A DNA stretch of 40,871 nt from Pseudomonas kitaguniensis (GTDB taxonomy: Bacteria > Pseudomonadota > Gammaproteobacteria > Pseudomonadales > Pseudomonadaceae): positions 1 through 40,871 of the forward strand of contig NZ_VUAZ01000076.1 of the NCBI RefSeq assembly GCF_009296165.1. The letters run 5' to 3'. The translations under genes and the position numbers were made by a program. Below are positions 22,267 through 31,154 of this stretch, piece by piece. A model generated the notes under the pieces. That model was not told the origin of the DNA. It ran no database searches and saw nothing but the letters and a program-made list of their open reading frames with translations. Within the stretch, counting starts at the first letter, position 1, and each line of letters starts with the position of its first letter.

Positions 22267-24341
22267 ACGGATTTTTCAGCGGCTTCCCGCCTGCCCGTGA
22301 CTGGTTTTACGGCGTACGTACGTTCGCGGCGTCGATGATCGCGTTGTACATCGCCATGCTCATGCAAATGCCGCGTCCGTACTGGGCGATGGCCACGGTG
22401 TATATCGTCTCCAGCCCGTTTGTCGGCCCTACCAGCTCCAAGGCGCTGTACCGCGCCGTCGGCACTTTTATGGGGGCCGCGGCCGCGGTGATTTTTGTGC
22501 CGATGTTTGTGCAAGCGCCTTATGTGCTGGTGGTGGTGATTGCGCTGTGGACGGGCATTTTGCTGTTCCTGTCGATGCACCTGCGCACGGCGAATAACTA
22601 CGCCTTGATGCTCGCCGGTTACACCTTGCCGCTGATCGCCTTGCCGGTGGTGGATAACCCGCTGGCAGTGTGGGATGTGGCCGAGGCGCGTACCGAAGAA
22701 ATCTTCCTCGGCATCGCGGTAGCGGCGGTGGTAGGCGCGATGTTCTGGCCGCGTCGGCTGATGCCGGTGTTCGATGGTTCGGTGGCCAAGTGGTTCGCCG
22801 ATGCGCAGGTTTACAGCCAGCGCTTTTTGACCCGCAACGTGCAGCCGGAAGAGGTGAGTAACCTGCGCGGCGCCATGGTGGCGACCTTTAATACCCTGGA
22901 ATTGATGATCGGCCAGTTGCCGCACGAAGGCGCGCGGCCGCAAACGGTGCGCAACACCAAAGAGCTGCGCGGGCGGATGATTCACCTGATGCCGGTGATC
23001 GATGCGCTCGACGATGCGGTGTACGCCGTCGAGCATCGTGCGCCGGAGTTTCTCGACCGCCTTGCACCGCTGTTGCAAGCGGCTGAGCAATGGCTTGCAA
23101 GCACCACCGAAAGCGCACCGCTGGAACGCTGGCGCGTGCTGCGTGACCAAGTCGACGCGCTGCAACCGGCCGGCGAAGCGCTGAACGACCGCCACACACT
23201 GCTGTTCTCCAACGCCCTGTATCGGCTGGGTGAATGGATCGACCTGTGGCAAGACTGCCGCAGCCTGCAGGCCGCGCTGCAATGCGAAAGCCAAGACACC
23301 TGGCGCGCGGTTTACCGCCACTGGCGCCTCGGCCGGCTGACGCCGTTCCTCGACCGTGGCCTGATGTTCTATTCGGCGTTTTCCACCGTCACCGCGATCA
23401 TCGTCGCCTCGGTATTGTGGATTCTGCTGGGCTGGACCGATGGCGGCAGCGCGGTGATTCTGGCCGCCGTGGCGTGCAGCTTTTTTGCCTCGATGGACGA
23501 CCCGGCGCCGCAGATCTACCGGTTCTTTTTCTGGACCGCCATGTCGGTGTTGTTCGCCAGCCTGTATCTGTTTTTGGTGCTGCCCAACCTGCATGATTTC
23601 CCCATGCTGGTGCTGGCGTTCGCCGTGCCGTTTATCTGCATCGGCACGCTCACCGTGCAGCCGCGTTTCTACTTGGGCATGTTGCTGACGCTGGTGAACA
23701 CCTCGTCGTTCATCAGCATCCAGGGCGCCTATGACGCAGACTTCCTGAACTTCGCCAACGTCAACCTGGCCGGGCCGGTGGGCTTGCTGTTTGCGTTTGT
23801 GTGGACGCTGGTGGCGCGGCCTTTCGGCGCTGAGCTGGCGGCCAAGCGCCTGACCCGTTTTAGCTGGCGCGACATTGTCAGCCTCACCGAACCTGCGACC
23901 CTGGCCGAACACCGGCATATGGCCGCGCAAATGCTCGACCGCTTGATGCAGCACTTGCCGCGCCTGGCAATCATCGGCCAGGACACTGGCATCGCCCTGC
24001 GCGATTTGCGTGTGGCGCTGAACCTGCTTGATCTGCTCGCCTACTCGCCACGCATCCACGGCGTGCCACGCGTATTGCTCAACCAAGTGGTCGAGGGCGT
24101 TGGCGGCTACTTCAAGGCCTGCCTCAAAGCGGGTGAACGCTTGCCTGCGCCCAGCGGTCTGCTGATGACCCTCGACCGCACGCGTCGCGCCCTCAACGGC
24201 CAAGGCCTGCAAAACGAAGACGACAGCCGCCTGCATCTGTTGCACGCACTCGCGGGTTTACGCCTGTCGCTGCTGCCGGGCGTGGAATTTATTGGCGGCA
24301 CCGAAATGGAAGCGCCGCTGCCTGATGGAGCGCCTTTATGA
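22263..24341 (+). CDS. FUSC-family inner-membrane transporter, AaeB-like
   Basis: Predicted aromatic-acid or fusaric-acid-type exporter, 692 residues. Two hydrophobic bundles are separated by a soluble segment, as in AaeB: the first covers residues ~18-170 (TFAASMIALYIAMLMQMPRPYWAMATVYIVSSPFVGPTSSKALYRAVGTFMGAAAAVI is the FUSC hallmark), the second ~375-520 (VTAIIVASVLWILLGWTDGGSAVILAAVACSFFA). It starts at a TTG overlapping the MarR stop. It is followed by a DUF1656 protein (4-base overlap), a HlyD adaptor and an outer-membrane factor. Substrate inferred only from family. Confidence 0.9.
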   Translation: MNGFFSGFPPARDWFYGVRTFAASMIALYIAMLMQMPRPYWAMATVYIVSSPFVGPTSSKALYRAVGTFMGAAAAVIFVPMFVQAPYVLVVVIALWTGILLFLSMHLRTANNYALMLAGYTLPLIALPVVDNPLAVWDVAEARTEEIFLGIAVAAVVGAMFWPRRLMPVFDGSVAKWFADAQVYSQRFLTRNVQPEEVSNLRGAMVATFNTLELMIGQLPHEGARPQTVRNTKELRGRMIHLMPVIDALDDAVYAVEHRAPEFLDRLAPLLQAAEQWLASTTESAPLERWRVLRDQVDALQPAGEALNDRHTLLFSNALYRLGEWIDLWQDCRSLQAALQCESQDTWRAVYRHWRLGRLTPFLDRGLMFYSAFSTVTAIIVASVLWILLGWTDGGSAVILAAVACSFFASMDDPAPQIYRFFFWTAMSVLFASLYLFLVLPNLHDFPMLVLAFAVPFICIGTLTVQPRFYLGMLLTLVNTSSFISIQGAYDADFLNFANVNLAGPVGLLFAFVWTLVARPFGAELAAKRLTRFSWRDIVSLTEPATLAEHRHMAAQMLDRLMQHLPRLAIIGQDTGIALRDLRVALNLLDLLAYSPRIHGVPRVLLNQVVEGVGGYFKACLKAGERLPAPSGLLMTLDRTRRALNGQGLQNEDDSRLHLLHALAGLRLSLLPGVEFIGGTEMEAPLPDGAPL

Positions 24342-24547
24342 TCGGTGACCTGGACATCAGCGGGGTGTTCCTGCCCACGTTGCTGGTGCTGATGGGCATT
24401 ACGTATGTGCTGTTTCTGGTGGTGCACGGGCTGTTGACCCGCGTCCACTTCTATCGCCTGGTCTGGCACCGGGCATTGTTCAATGTGGGGCTCTACGCGC
24501 TGTTGTTGGGCGCGGTGGACTCACTCAGTCGATACCTCATGACATGA
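24338..24547 (+). CDS. DUF1656 small membrane protein, AaeX-like
   Basis: 69 residues with two transmembrane segments (VFLPTLLVLMGITYVLFLVVHGLL and VGLYALLLGAVDSL). The pattern I-D-I-G-V-F-P near the N-terminus and the YRLVWHRALFNVGLYALL segment are typical of DUF1656/AaeX, which always accompanies FUSC pumps. It overlaps its neighbours at both ends by 4 bases (ATGA), so it is tightly coupled. Role in the pump is not established. Confidence 0.9.
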   Translation: MIGDLDISGVFLPTLLVLMGITYVLFLVVHGLLTRVHFYRLVWHRALFNVGLYALLLGAVDSLSRYLMT

Positions 24548-25434
24548 AAAAACCTTTTTTGACCATCGGCCGTGTCGTCCTGACGCTGTTGATCGTGACG
24601 TTTGCGGTCGTTGTTGTGTGGCGCATGGTCATGTACTACATGTTTGCGCCCTGGACCCGTGACGGGCACATCCGTGCCGACATCGTGCAGATCGCCCCGG
24701 ACGTGTCCGGGCTGATCCAGCAAGTCGACGTGCGCGACAACCAGCTCGTCGCCAAGGGCCAAGTACTGTTTGCGGTTGACCAGGACCGCTTCAAGCTGGC
24801 CCTGCGCCAAGCGCAGGCCGCCGTGGCTGACCGCCAGGAAACCCTGGCCCAGGCCACTCGTGAGTACAAGCGTAACCGTGGCCTGGGCAATTTGGTGCCG
24901 AGCGAGCAACTGGAAGAAAGCCAATCGCGCGTGGCCCGCGCTCAATCTGCGTTGGCCGAGGCGCAAGTGACGGTGGACGCCGCCCAACTTAACCTCGACC
25001 GCTCGGTGATCCGCAGCCCCGTGGACGGCTACGTCAACGACCGCGCGCCGCGTGCCCAGGAATTCGTGACGGCCGGGCGCCCGGTGCTGTCGGTGGTGGA
25101 CAGCAACTCCTTCCACATCGACGGCTATTTCGAAGAAACCAAGCTGGACGGGATTCACGTCGGCATGGCGGTGGATATTCGCGTGATCGGCGACAACGCT
25201 CGCCTGCGCGGCCATGTGCAGAGCATCGTCGCCGGTATCGAAGACCGCGACCGCAGCAGCGGTTCTAACCTGTTGCCCAACGTCAACCCGGCGTTCAGCT
25301 GGGTGCGCCTGGCCCAGCGGATTCCGGTGCGCATCGCCTTTGATGAGGTGCCGGCGAACTTTCGCATGATCGCCGGGCGCACGGCCACCGTGTCGATCAT
25401 TGCCGACACGGCTACAGACGGAGAAAAACCATGA
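24544..25434 (+). CDS. HlyD-family adaptor, AaeA-like
   Basis: Periplasmic adaptor of the AaeB-like pump, 296 residues. An N-terminal anchor (VVLTLLIVTFAVVVVWRMVMYYMFAPWTRDGHIRADIVQIAPDVSGLIQQVDVRDNQLVAKGQVLFAVD) carries the AaeA-typical PWTRDGHIRA and the lipoyl half. A short coiled coil follows (about 85-150), then SPVDGYVNDRAPRAQEFVTAGRPVLSVVD and EETKLDGIHVGMAVDI. The start overlaps the DUF1656 stop and the end overlaps the OMF start (ATGA). Confidence 0.92.
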   Translation: MKKPFLTIGRVVLTLLIVTFAVVVVWRMVMYYMFAPWTRDGHIRADIVQIAPDVSGLIQQVDVRDNQLVAKGQVLFAVDQDRFKLALRQAQAAVADRQETLAQATREYKRNRGLGNLVPSEQLEESQSRVARAQSALAEAQVTVDAAQLNLDRSVIRSPVDGYVNDRAPRAQEFVTAGRPVLSVVDSNSFHIDGYFEETKLDGIHVGMAVDIRVIGDNARLRGHVQSIVAGIEDRDRSSGSNLLPNVNPAFSWVRLAQRIPVRIAFDEVPANFRMIAGRTATVSIIADTATDGEKP

Positions 25435-26879
25435 AACCCGCGGCGTTGCTGGCAACGGTCAGCTTGGGTGTGCTGCTGTCGGCCTGCCAAGCGGTTGGCC
25501 CGGATTATAAGTTGCCGGAAAACGCCGCAATCAACCGTGACGACCTGCAAGGGCAGCTCGCGGGCGAGGGTAACAACGTGGTGTCGGCGCCGGTGCCGGC
25601 CGACTGGTGGAAGCTCTACAACGACCCGCGCCTGGATGCGCTGGTGCGCCAGGCCATGGCGTCGAACACCGACCTGCGGGTGGCCGCCGCCAACCTGCAA
25701 CGCGCGCGCTTCCAGACCCAACAGGCGGAATCTGCGGGCGGTTGGAGCGTGGGTGCCAAGGCTGAAGCCCAGCGCCTGCAAGAGTCCGGCGAAGCCTATT
25801 TGCTCACGGAAAAAGTCCCGGTGGGCAACATCGGTGCCGCCAGCATCAGCACGTCCTACCAGTTCGACTTGTTCGGCACCTTGCAGCGCGGTATCGAAAG
25901 CGCCCACGCCAGTGCGGACGCAGCCCAAGCCGCCGCCGATACGGCACGCATCACGCTGGTAGCCGATGTGGTGCGTTCCTACACCCAAGTCTGCGCGGCC
26001 AACGAAGAACTGGCGATTGCCAACGAGTCCCTCGGCCTGCAAGCGCAGAGCACCCAGTTGACCCAGCGCCTGCGTGACGCCGGGCGCGGTGACGAAACCC
26101 AGGTGACCCGCTCGCAAACTCAATACAAATCCTTGCGCGCCGACATGCCGCGCTACCAAGCGGCACGCCAGGCCGGGTTATTCCGCCTGTCGATGCTGTT
26201 GGCCACGCCGCTGGACCAACTGCCGCCAGGCACCGACAGCTGCGCCGAGCTGCCGCACATTGCCCAGTTATTGCCGGTGGGCGACGGCGCCACCTTGCTC
26301 AAGCGCCGCCCCGATGTACGCCAGGCCGAGCGCCAACTGGCCGCCGCCACCGCGCGTATCGGCGTGGCCACCGGCGCGTTGTACCCAGACATCAGTATCG
26401 GCGCCACCGTGGGCACGGTTGGCTTGCTTGATGACTTGGGCACGCCGGCGACCAATCGCTGGGGCTTTGGCCCGCTGATCAGTTGGACGGTGCCAACCAA
26501 CGGTGCGCGTGCACGTATTCACGAAGCCGAAGCCGCGACCCAAGGCGCGCTGGCGCATTTTGACGGGGTGGTGCTCAACGCCATCCGCGAGACCCAGACC
26601 GGCCTGGCGCAGTACACCGCGCAGTTGCAGCGCCGGGATGCACTGGCCGATGCCGGCAAGTCCGCCCAAGAAGCCGCGCAACAGACGCACCGTTTCTTCC
26701 AGGCCGGCCGCGCCTCATTCCTCGCCGACCTGCAAGCCACGCGCACCTACACCGACGTGCGCGCGCAACTGGCGGCGGCGAACACTCAAGTTGCCATGAG
26801 CCAGATCAATCTGTTCCTGGCGTTGGGCGGCGGTTGGGAAAGCGCACGAGCGCAAGCGTCACCGCCCGGCAAACCCTGA
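25431..26879 (+). CDS. NodT-family outer-membrane efflux lipoprotein (second system)
   Basis: Outer-membrane factor for the AaeB-like system, 482 residues. Lipobox LSAC (MKPAALLATVSLGVLLSAC), then QAVGPDYKLPEN. The hallmark LLKRRPDVRQAERQLAAATARIGVATGALYPDISIGATVG is present, and the end FLALGGGWESA matches the other OMF in this window. Classical E. coli aaeXAB lacks its own OMF, so here the system carries a dedicated one. Confidence 0.92.
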   Translation: MKPAALLATVSLGVLLSACQAVGPDYKLPENAAINRDDLQGQLAGEGNNVVSAPVPADWWKLYNDPRLDALVRQAMASNTDLRVAAANLQRARFQTQQAESAGGWSVGAKAEAQRLQESGEAYLLTEKVPVGNIGAASISTSYQFDLFGTLQRGIESAHASADAAQAAADTARITLVADVVRSYTQVCAANEELAIANESLGLQAQSTQLTQRLRDAGRGDETQVTRSQTQYKSLRADMPRYQAARQAGLFRLSMLLATPLDQLPPGTDSCAELPHIAQLLPVGDGATLLKRRPDVRQAERQLAAATARIGVATGALYPDISIGATVGTVGLLDDLGTPATNRWGFGPLISWTVPTNGARARIHEAEAATQGALAHFDGVVLNAIRETQTGLAQYTAQLQRRDALADAGKSAQEAAQQTHRFFQAGRASFLADLQATRTYTDVRAQLAAANTQVAMSQINLFLALGGGWESARAQASPPGKP

Positions 26880-26889
26880 GCCAATAGCG

Positions 26890-27147
26890 ATGCTGCAAAA
26901 GTCGGTCCGCCTTGATGTTTTAGTCAGGCGGTCCGGTAGGCATTGGCTGAATAGTGCGTGGGAATTGTCTGGCGTGGCCACTGCCATGGGCCAAGAGCGT
27001 TTTCCATTGGACGTCTGCGATCTGGAGGCCATGACCTCGAATAATGCCGTTACACACCGTGAGTTTGAGGTGTTGGTGTACACCTGGACGGTGCGTTTGA
27101 AGCGTTTTGACCACCCGCTGGATGAGATCAAAACGCGGTACCCGTGA
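26890..27147 (+). CDS. Possible small protein of unknown function
   Basis: 85 codons starting at ATG 26890. The product (SVRLDVLVRRSGRHWLNSAWELSGVA...) vaguely recalls the start of DUF3305 proteins (V-x-L-x-V-x-x-R, then W-x-x-x-x-W-x-x-x-x-V), but the rest does not convince me. GC is lower than in neighbouring genes and I see no good SD. The remaining gap up to 27294 holds only short hairpins (for example AACCC/GGGTT around 27235-27249) and probably the promoter of the next gene. Confidence 0.3.
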   Translation: MLQKSVRLDVLVRRSGRHWLNSAWELSGVATAMGQERFPLDVCDLEAMTSNNAVTHREFEVLVYTWTVRLKRFDHPLDEIKTRYP

Positions 27148-27294
27148 ACCAACTGCCAGGCTGACCCCTCTGAAAAGCTGCGCCGTTCTCGGCCGCCAGT
27201 GCTAATCTTCCCCCGTTTTCGGCGGGCTTGAGCCAACCCTTTCGGGGTTCAAGGAAGACAGCCCACTTCTCACAGGATTTGATCAGGTCACTTC

Positions 27295-28791
27295 ATGAAT
27301 AAGCCAGCAGTCGTTCTTTTGGGTTTCGTTGTCGCCGTCGGCGTCGTCAGTGCAGGCGGCGCCTGGTACACCGGCAAGCAACTGGAGCCGGTGCTGCAAA
27401 CCGCGATCCAGAACGCCAACAAGGAACTGCAAACGTCCATGGCCGGCACCGATGGCAGCTTGAACCTGGAGCTGGTGTCGCTGGACCGTGGCCTGTTCAG
27501 CAGTACCGCGCACTACCGCCTCAAAGGGCAGGGCAGTGTATTCGGCGACGCCAACCCGAACCCGGAGCTGCTGTTCGTTGACCACATTGAACACGGCCCG
27601 CTGCCATTCTCGCGCCTGGTGTCGCTGAAGTGGTTGCCGGTCATGGCCACCAGTCATTACGAGATGGAAAAAAACCCCACCACCGAAAAATGGTTCGCCG
27701 CCAGCAAAGACGTATCGCCGGTCAAAGGCGTGGCGAACATCGGCTATAACCGCTCGGTGAATGGCAATGTCGAATTGCTGCCCCTGGAAATCAAGGACGA
27801 CAAGTCCTCGGTGAGCTTCTCCGGCGCCAACCTCGACGTCGACAGCAGCGCCGAAGGCCAGAAGGTCAAGGCCAGCGGCTACATGAACAGCCTTAAAGTC
27901 GCGTTGATCGACGCCAAAGGCGAGCCGTTCGAAGCCGAGCTGTCCGGCCTGACCGTGGCCAGCAACCTGGAAAAATCCACGTTCGGTTTCTACACCGGGC
28001 AAAACACCATTGAGCTGACCGACACCAAAGTCACCTTCGGCCCGCAGAAAACCGTGCTGACGCTCAAGGGCTTCGAGCAAAAAGACAGCAGCGAGGCCAA
28101 GGGCAACAACCTGGCAGGCCGCGTTGACTACAAGATCGACGAGATCGGTTATCAGGGCAAACCTGTTGGTTCGGCGGCCATGGCCGTGAGCATGAAGAAC
28201 ATCGATATTCCGGGCATGCTGGCACTGACCAAGCTGTACCAGGACAAGATGCAGCCGGTGCAAGCAGCTTCCGCTAATAACCAACCGATGCCTGAGTTGC
28301 AACTGACTGAAGCCGAGCAAACCCTGGCCGAGACCAACGTCAACCAAGTGCTGGCTGCCAAGCCGCAACTGGCGGTGGAAAACCTCTCGCTGAAAACCAC
28401 CCATGGCGAAAGCAAATTCAACCTGGTTGTCGACCTGACCAAACCGGCATCGCTGGAACTGCCACCGGTTGAATTGGGCAAGCAGGCCATCGCGCTGCTG
28501 GACGCCAACCTGACCCTGTCCAAGCCAATGATCGGTGACGTGGCTGCCTTGCAAGCGCAGGCGGGTGGCGTGACTGACCCTAAAGCCATCGAGCAGCAAT
28601 CGCAGATGGCCGCCGAGATGGTCAGCGGCATGGCGGTCGGCACTCAGCTGGCGACGCTGGTGGGCACGGATGTAGTGTCCAAGCTGCATTACGCCAACAA
28701 TGAAGTGACCTTCAACGGCCAAAAAATGACCGTTGAGCAATTCATTAGCCTGATGACGGCCAAGTTGGGTGCTGTGAGCGGCGCGCAGTAA
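27295..28791 (+). CDS. DUF945 (YdgA-like) family protein
   Basis: 498 residues. An N-terminal hydrophobic anchor or signal (MNKPAVVLLGFVVAVGVVSAGGAWYTGKQLEP) is followed by the DUF945 pattern: ELVSLDRGLFSSTAHYRLKGQG, then FVDHIEHGPLPFSRLVSLKWLPVMATSHYEME. The rest is a beta-rich periplasmic body. AGG lies 8 nt before the ATG. The family is widespread in proteobacteria and of unknown biochemical function. It stands alone between the efflux operon and the two-partner secretion locus, with a terminator-like hairpin after it. Confidence 0.88.
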   Translation: MNKPAVVLLGFVVAVGVVSAGGAWYTGKQLEPVLQTAIQNANKELQTSMAGTDGSLNLELVSLDRGLFSSTAHYRLKGQGSVFGDANPNPELLFVDHIEHGPLPFSRLVSLKWLPVMATSHYEMEKNPTTEKWFAASKDVSPVKGVANIGYNRSVNGNVELLPLEIKDDKSSVSFSGANLDVDSSAEGQKVKASGYMNSLKVALIDAKGEPFEAELSGLTVASNLEKSTFGFYTGQNTIELTDTKVTFGPQKTVLTLKGFEQKDSSEAKGNNLAGRVDYKIDEIGYQGKPVGSAAMAVSMKNIDIPGMLALTKLYQDKMQPVQAASANNQPMPELQLTEAEQTLAETNVNQVLAAKPQLAVENLSLKTTHGESKFNLVVDLTKPASLELPPVELGKQAIALLDANLTLSKPMIGDVAALQAQAGGVTDPKAIEQQSQMAAEMVSGMAVGTQLATLVGTDVVSKLHYANNEVTFNGQKMTVEQFISLMTAKLGAVSGAQ

Positions 28792-28823
28792 CGTTTCCTG
28801 CATCAAGCAAGCAATAAAGCGTG

Positions 28824-28869
28824 GGGGAGTGGGGTTGCCTGAGGCAGCGGCCGCTCCCCTTTCGTTTTT
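28824..28869 (+). terminator. Rho-independent terminator-like hairpin after the DUF945 gene
   Basis: GGGGAG (28824-28829) pairs with CTCCCC (28854-28859), with an inner TGCC-TGA-GGCA hairpin, followed by TTTCGTTTTT. The position, 33 bases after the stop codon, fits a terminator. Confidence 0.6.
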
Positions 28870-29402
28870 GTGAGCCGGTAATTCTGAGCCGTTTCGCAAA
28901 CCCGGCGTGCTGTTGATTCACAACGATGAGGAGGGCGGCGTGGAGCGGGTGAAGTCACAGGTTTCCCGCGACGTTGAGCGCCCCGGCGGGCTTGGCTAAA
29001 GGCCCCCGTTTCCATAGGGCCAGCGGGCTATTGTGGCGAGCGCGCTGAGAGGCCTCTACAACCCACTCGCCACGACCCAACACGGCAAAGTCGATAAATG
29101 CGATCCACTTCACAAAACACCCGCGAACTTTTGTGAACTCCCCGGCACTAACCCTCACGACGCGAACTTGGTGGCTAAATACTGGCACCCAGGCGCCCTT
29201 TGTCGAATCGTTATCAAAACAGCGGCCGCTTGTCGGAATAAAATCCTCTGTAACAAGCTGTCACACTTTTTTATAATTTTATTATTCTTATTAATCAATA
29301 ACTTGCAGATTTAACGTCGACGAATAGGCAGCTAGTCCAACTTCTTGGATCTGCCCAAGTTGGGTGTTAATTTGCCAGCCCTTGATTTTCGATGGATCGG
29401 AT
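28870..29402. other. Non-coding gap with a degenerate REP and an AT-rich promoter region
   Basis: The first part is ordinary GC-rich sequence. A half-REP-like stretch (ttgtggcgagcg, 29031-29042) lacks its second arm. The second part, 29262-29304, is strikingly AT-rich for this genome and leads into the TpsB gene. No credible gene is seen; an open frame at 29033-29314 has no SD and an unconvincing product. Confidence 0.5.
29249..29277 (+). promoter_or_regulatory. Candidate promoter of the tpsB-tpsA operon
   Basis: TATAAT (29272-29277) is a perfect -10 box. TGTAAC (29249-29254) lies 17 bp upstream as a poor -35. It is within a run of A/T (29265-29304) of the sort bound by MvaT/H-NS-type silencers in pseudomonads; silencing is inference. 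Confidence 0.4.
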
Positions 29403-31124
29403 ATGCCTTCGTTATTGCCACGGATTCGGACTGCGCTGTGCACGCTCACGCTCGCCTGCTTGAGCCTGAACACTGCCGCAGCGGCCCCCACACCGGGTGA
29501 TCAGGACCTGATCCGCGACCGGCAAAACCGCTTGCTCGAAGAACAGCAGCGCCGCCTTGAAGAACTCAAGGACCTGCCCGGCAAAGAGGCCAAGCCTCAA
29601 GCCCCGGCCACGCCTGCCGACACACGCTGCTTCCCGATCAAAGACGTGCAACTGCAAGGCGCCGACAGCCTGCCGGCCACCGACCGCGAGCGCTTGCTCA
29701 AGCCCTACATCGGCCAATGCCTGGGCGTCTCGCAGCTGAATGAACTGCTCAAGAACATCACCGATTACTACATCGCCAAAGGCCGCGTCACCAGCCGCGC
29801 CTACTTGCCGCAACAAGACCTCTCCACCGGCCACCTGCACGTGCTGGTGGTGGAGGGCAAACTTGAAGCCTTGAGAGGCGCCGAAGGCAGCACGGTGACC
29901 GACCGTGAACTGGCCATGGCCTTCCCCGGCAAGGTCGGCGAGGCGCTGAACCTGCGCGAAGTGGAACAACTGGTGGACCAGTTGAACCGTTTGCCGTCCA
30001 AGCAGGCGCAAATGGAGCTGACCCCCGGCAGCCAGATCGGCGGCAGCGACGTGGTGGTCAAAAACACCCCGCAAAAGCCTTGGCGCGCCAGCCTGTCGCG
30101 TAATAACGACGGGCAAAAAAGCACCGGCGAACAGCAATGGGGCGCAGGCCTTGAGTGGGACAGCCCGCTCGGCCTGGCCGACCAATTAGTGCTGCGCGGC
30201 GGCCACGATGCTGTCAGCGACCATCAAAAAACCTCGAAAAACAGCATGCTCTACTACAACGTGCCATGGGGTTGGTGGAATTTCAGTTACACCTACAGCG
30301 AGAGCGATTACCGCGCGCCGGGTTACGCCGACACCTTCAAGTTCAAGCAGTCGGGCGACAATGAAAACCACCAGTTGCGCGCCGAACGCGTGATCCACCG
30401 CGACGACGTCAGCAAAACCTCGCTCAACGTCGGCGTGGCGCACCTGCGCACTAACAACTACATCAATGACGAACAGCTTCAGACCAGCAGCAACCGCCTG
30501 AGCGAGCTGCAATTAGGCGTCAACCACGGCCGTCGCATCGGCACCGCCTTCGTCAACCTCGACCTGGGCATGCAAAACGGCATTGGCGCGTTCGACGCCC
30601 AGTCTGAACACGAGCGCGATGCTGACGGCAACCGCCAGCCCAGCGCGCGCTACCGCAAATACACGGCCACCGTCAGCTACCTGCAACCGTTCAGCCTGTT
30701 GGGCGAGGCGTTAAGTTTTTCCAGCTTGGCCACCGGCCAGCGCAGTGAAGACATTCTGTTCAGCCCGCAGCGCATCAGCCTCGGCGGCTCGGCCTCGGTG
30801 CGTGGTTTCAAGGACCAGGAACTGACCGGCGACAGCGGCGGCTACTGGCGCAACGAGGTGCGCTGGGCGCGCCCGGTGACCCTGGACTGGATGCGCCCGG
30901 CGTTCGTCGAATACGGCGCCAGCGTCGGTTACGACCAAGGCGTGATCAGCAACGGCCGCTACAACGGCGACGTGCACGGCCGGGTGTCGAGCAACTCGCT
31001 GGAGCTGTTCGCCCGTGGCAAATACGTGAGCACCAGCGTGACCTTTGCACATTCTTTGGAACGCCCGGCAGTGATGAGCGAGCGCGAAGCGCCGATCTAC
31101 TTCCGTATGGATTTCTTCCTGTAA
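29403..31124 (+). CDS. TpsB outer-membrane transporter (ShlB/FhaC/HecB family)
   Basis: Two-partner secretion pore exporting the downstream TpsA. 573 residues from ATG 29403 (GGATCGGAT just upstream), with a signal peptide (IRTALCTLTLACLSLNTAAAA). An N-terminal helix (about 27-60, DQDLIRDRQNRLLEEQQRRLEELK) plugs the pore in this family. POTRA1 begins at CFPIKDVQLQGADSLP and POTRA2 follows. The 16-strand barrel has the conserved loop-6 region near SLGGSASVRGFKDQELTGDSGGYWRNEVRWARP, containing the VRGF motif. The C-terminal residue is a hydrophobic Leu after a Phe pair (FFL), as expected for barrel insertion. Intact in this sequence. Confidence 0.93.
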   Translation: MPSLLPRIRTALCTLTLACLSLNTAAAAPTPGDQDLIRDRQNRLLEEQQRRLEELKDLPGKEAKPQAPATPADTRCFPIKDVQLQGADSLPATDRERLLKPYIGQCLGVSQLNELLKNITDYYIAKGRVTSRAYLPQQDLSTGHLHVLVVEGKLEALRGAEGSTVTDRELAMAFPGKVGEALNLREVEQLVDQLNRLPSKQAQMELTPGSQIGGSDVVVKNTPQKPWRASLSRNNDGQKSTGEQQWGAGLEWDSPLGLADQLVLRGGHDAVSDHQKTSKNSMLYYNVPWGWWNFSYTYSESDYRAPGYADTFKFKQSGDNENHQLRAERVIHRDDVSKTSLNVGVAHLRTNNYINDEQLQTSSNRLSELQLGVNHGRRIGTAFVNLDLGMQNGIGAFDAQSEHERDADGNRQPSARYRKYTATVSYLQPFSLLGEALSFSSLATGQRSEDILFSPQRISLGGSASVRGFKDQELTGDSGGYWRNEVRWARPVTLDWMRPAFVEYGASVGYDQGVISNGRYNGDVHGRVSSNSLELFARGKYVSTSVTFAHSLERPAVMSEREAPIYFRMDFFL

Positions 31125-31154
31125 TCAACGCCCCGTTACATCGAGAGTTCGACA

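Noticed and set aside
22062..24245. 727-codon open frame on the minus strand opposite the FUSC gene
   Set aside because: Antisense shadow caused by high GC3; the product is His/Gln/Arg-rich with no domain, and the plus-strand gene is clearly real.
27283..28899. 538-codon minus-strand frame opposite the DUF945 gene
   Set aside because: Shadow frame rich in Gln/His/Val with no recognisable domain and no SD.
29031..29042. Third REP element
   Set aside because: Only one arm resembles REP; no hairpin partner follows, so it is at most a relic.
29033..29314. 93-codon ORF before tpsB
   Set aside because: No SD, atypical composition, and its 3' part is the AT-rich promoter region.
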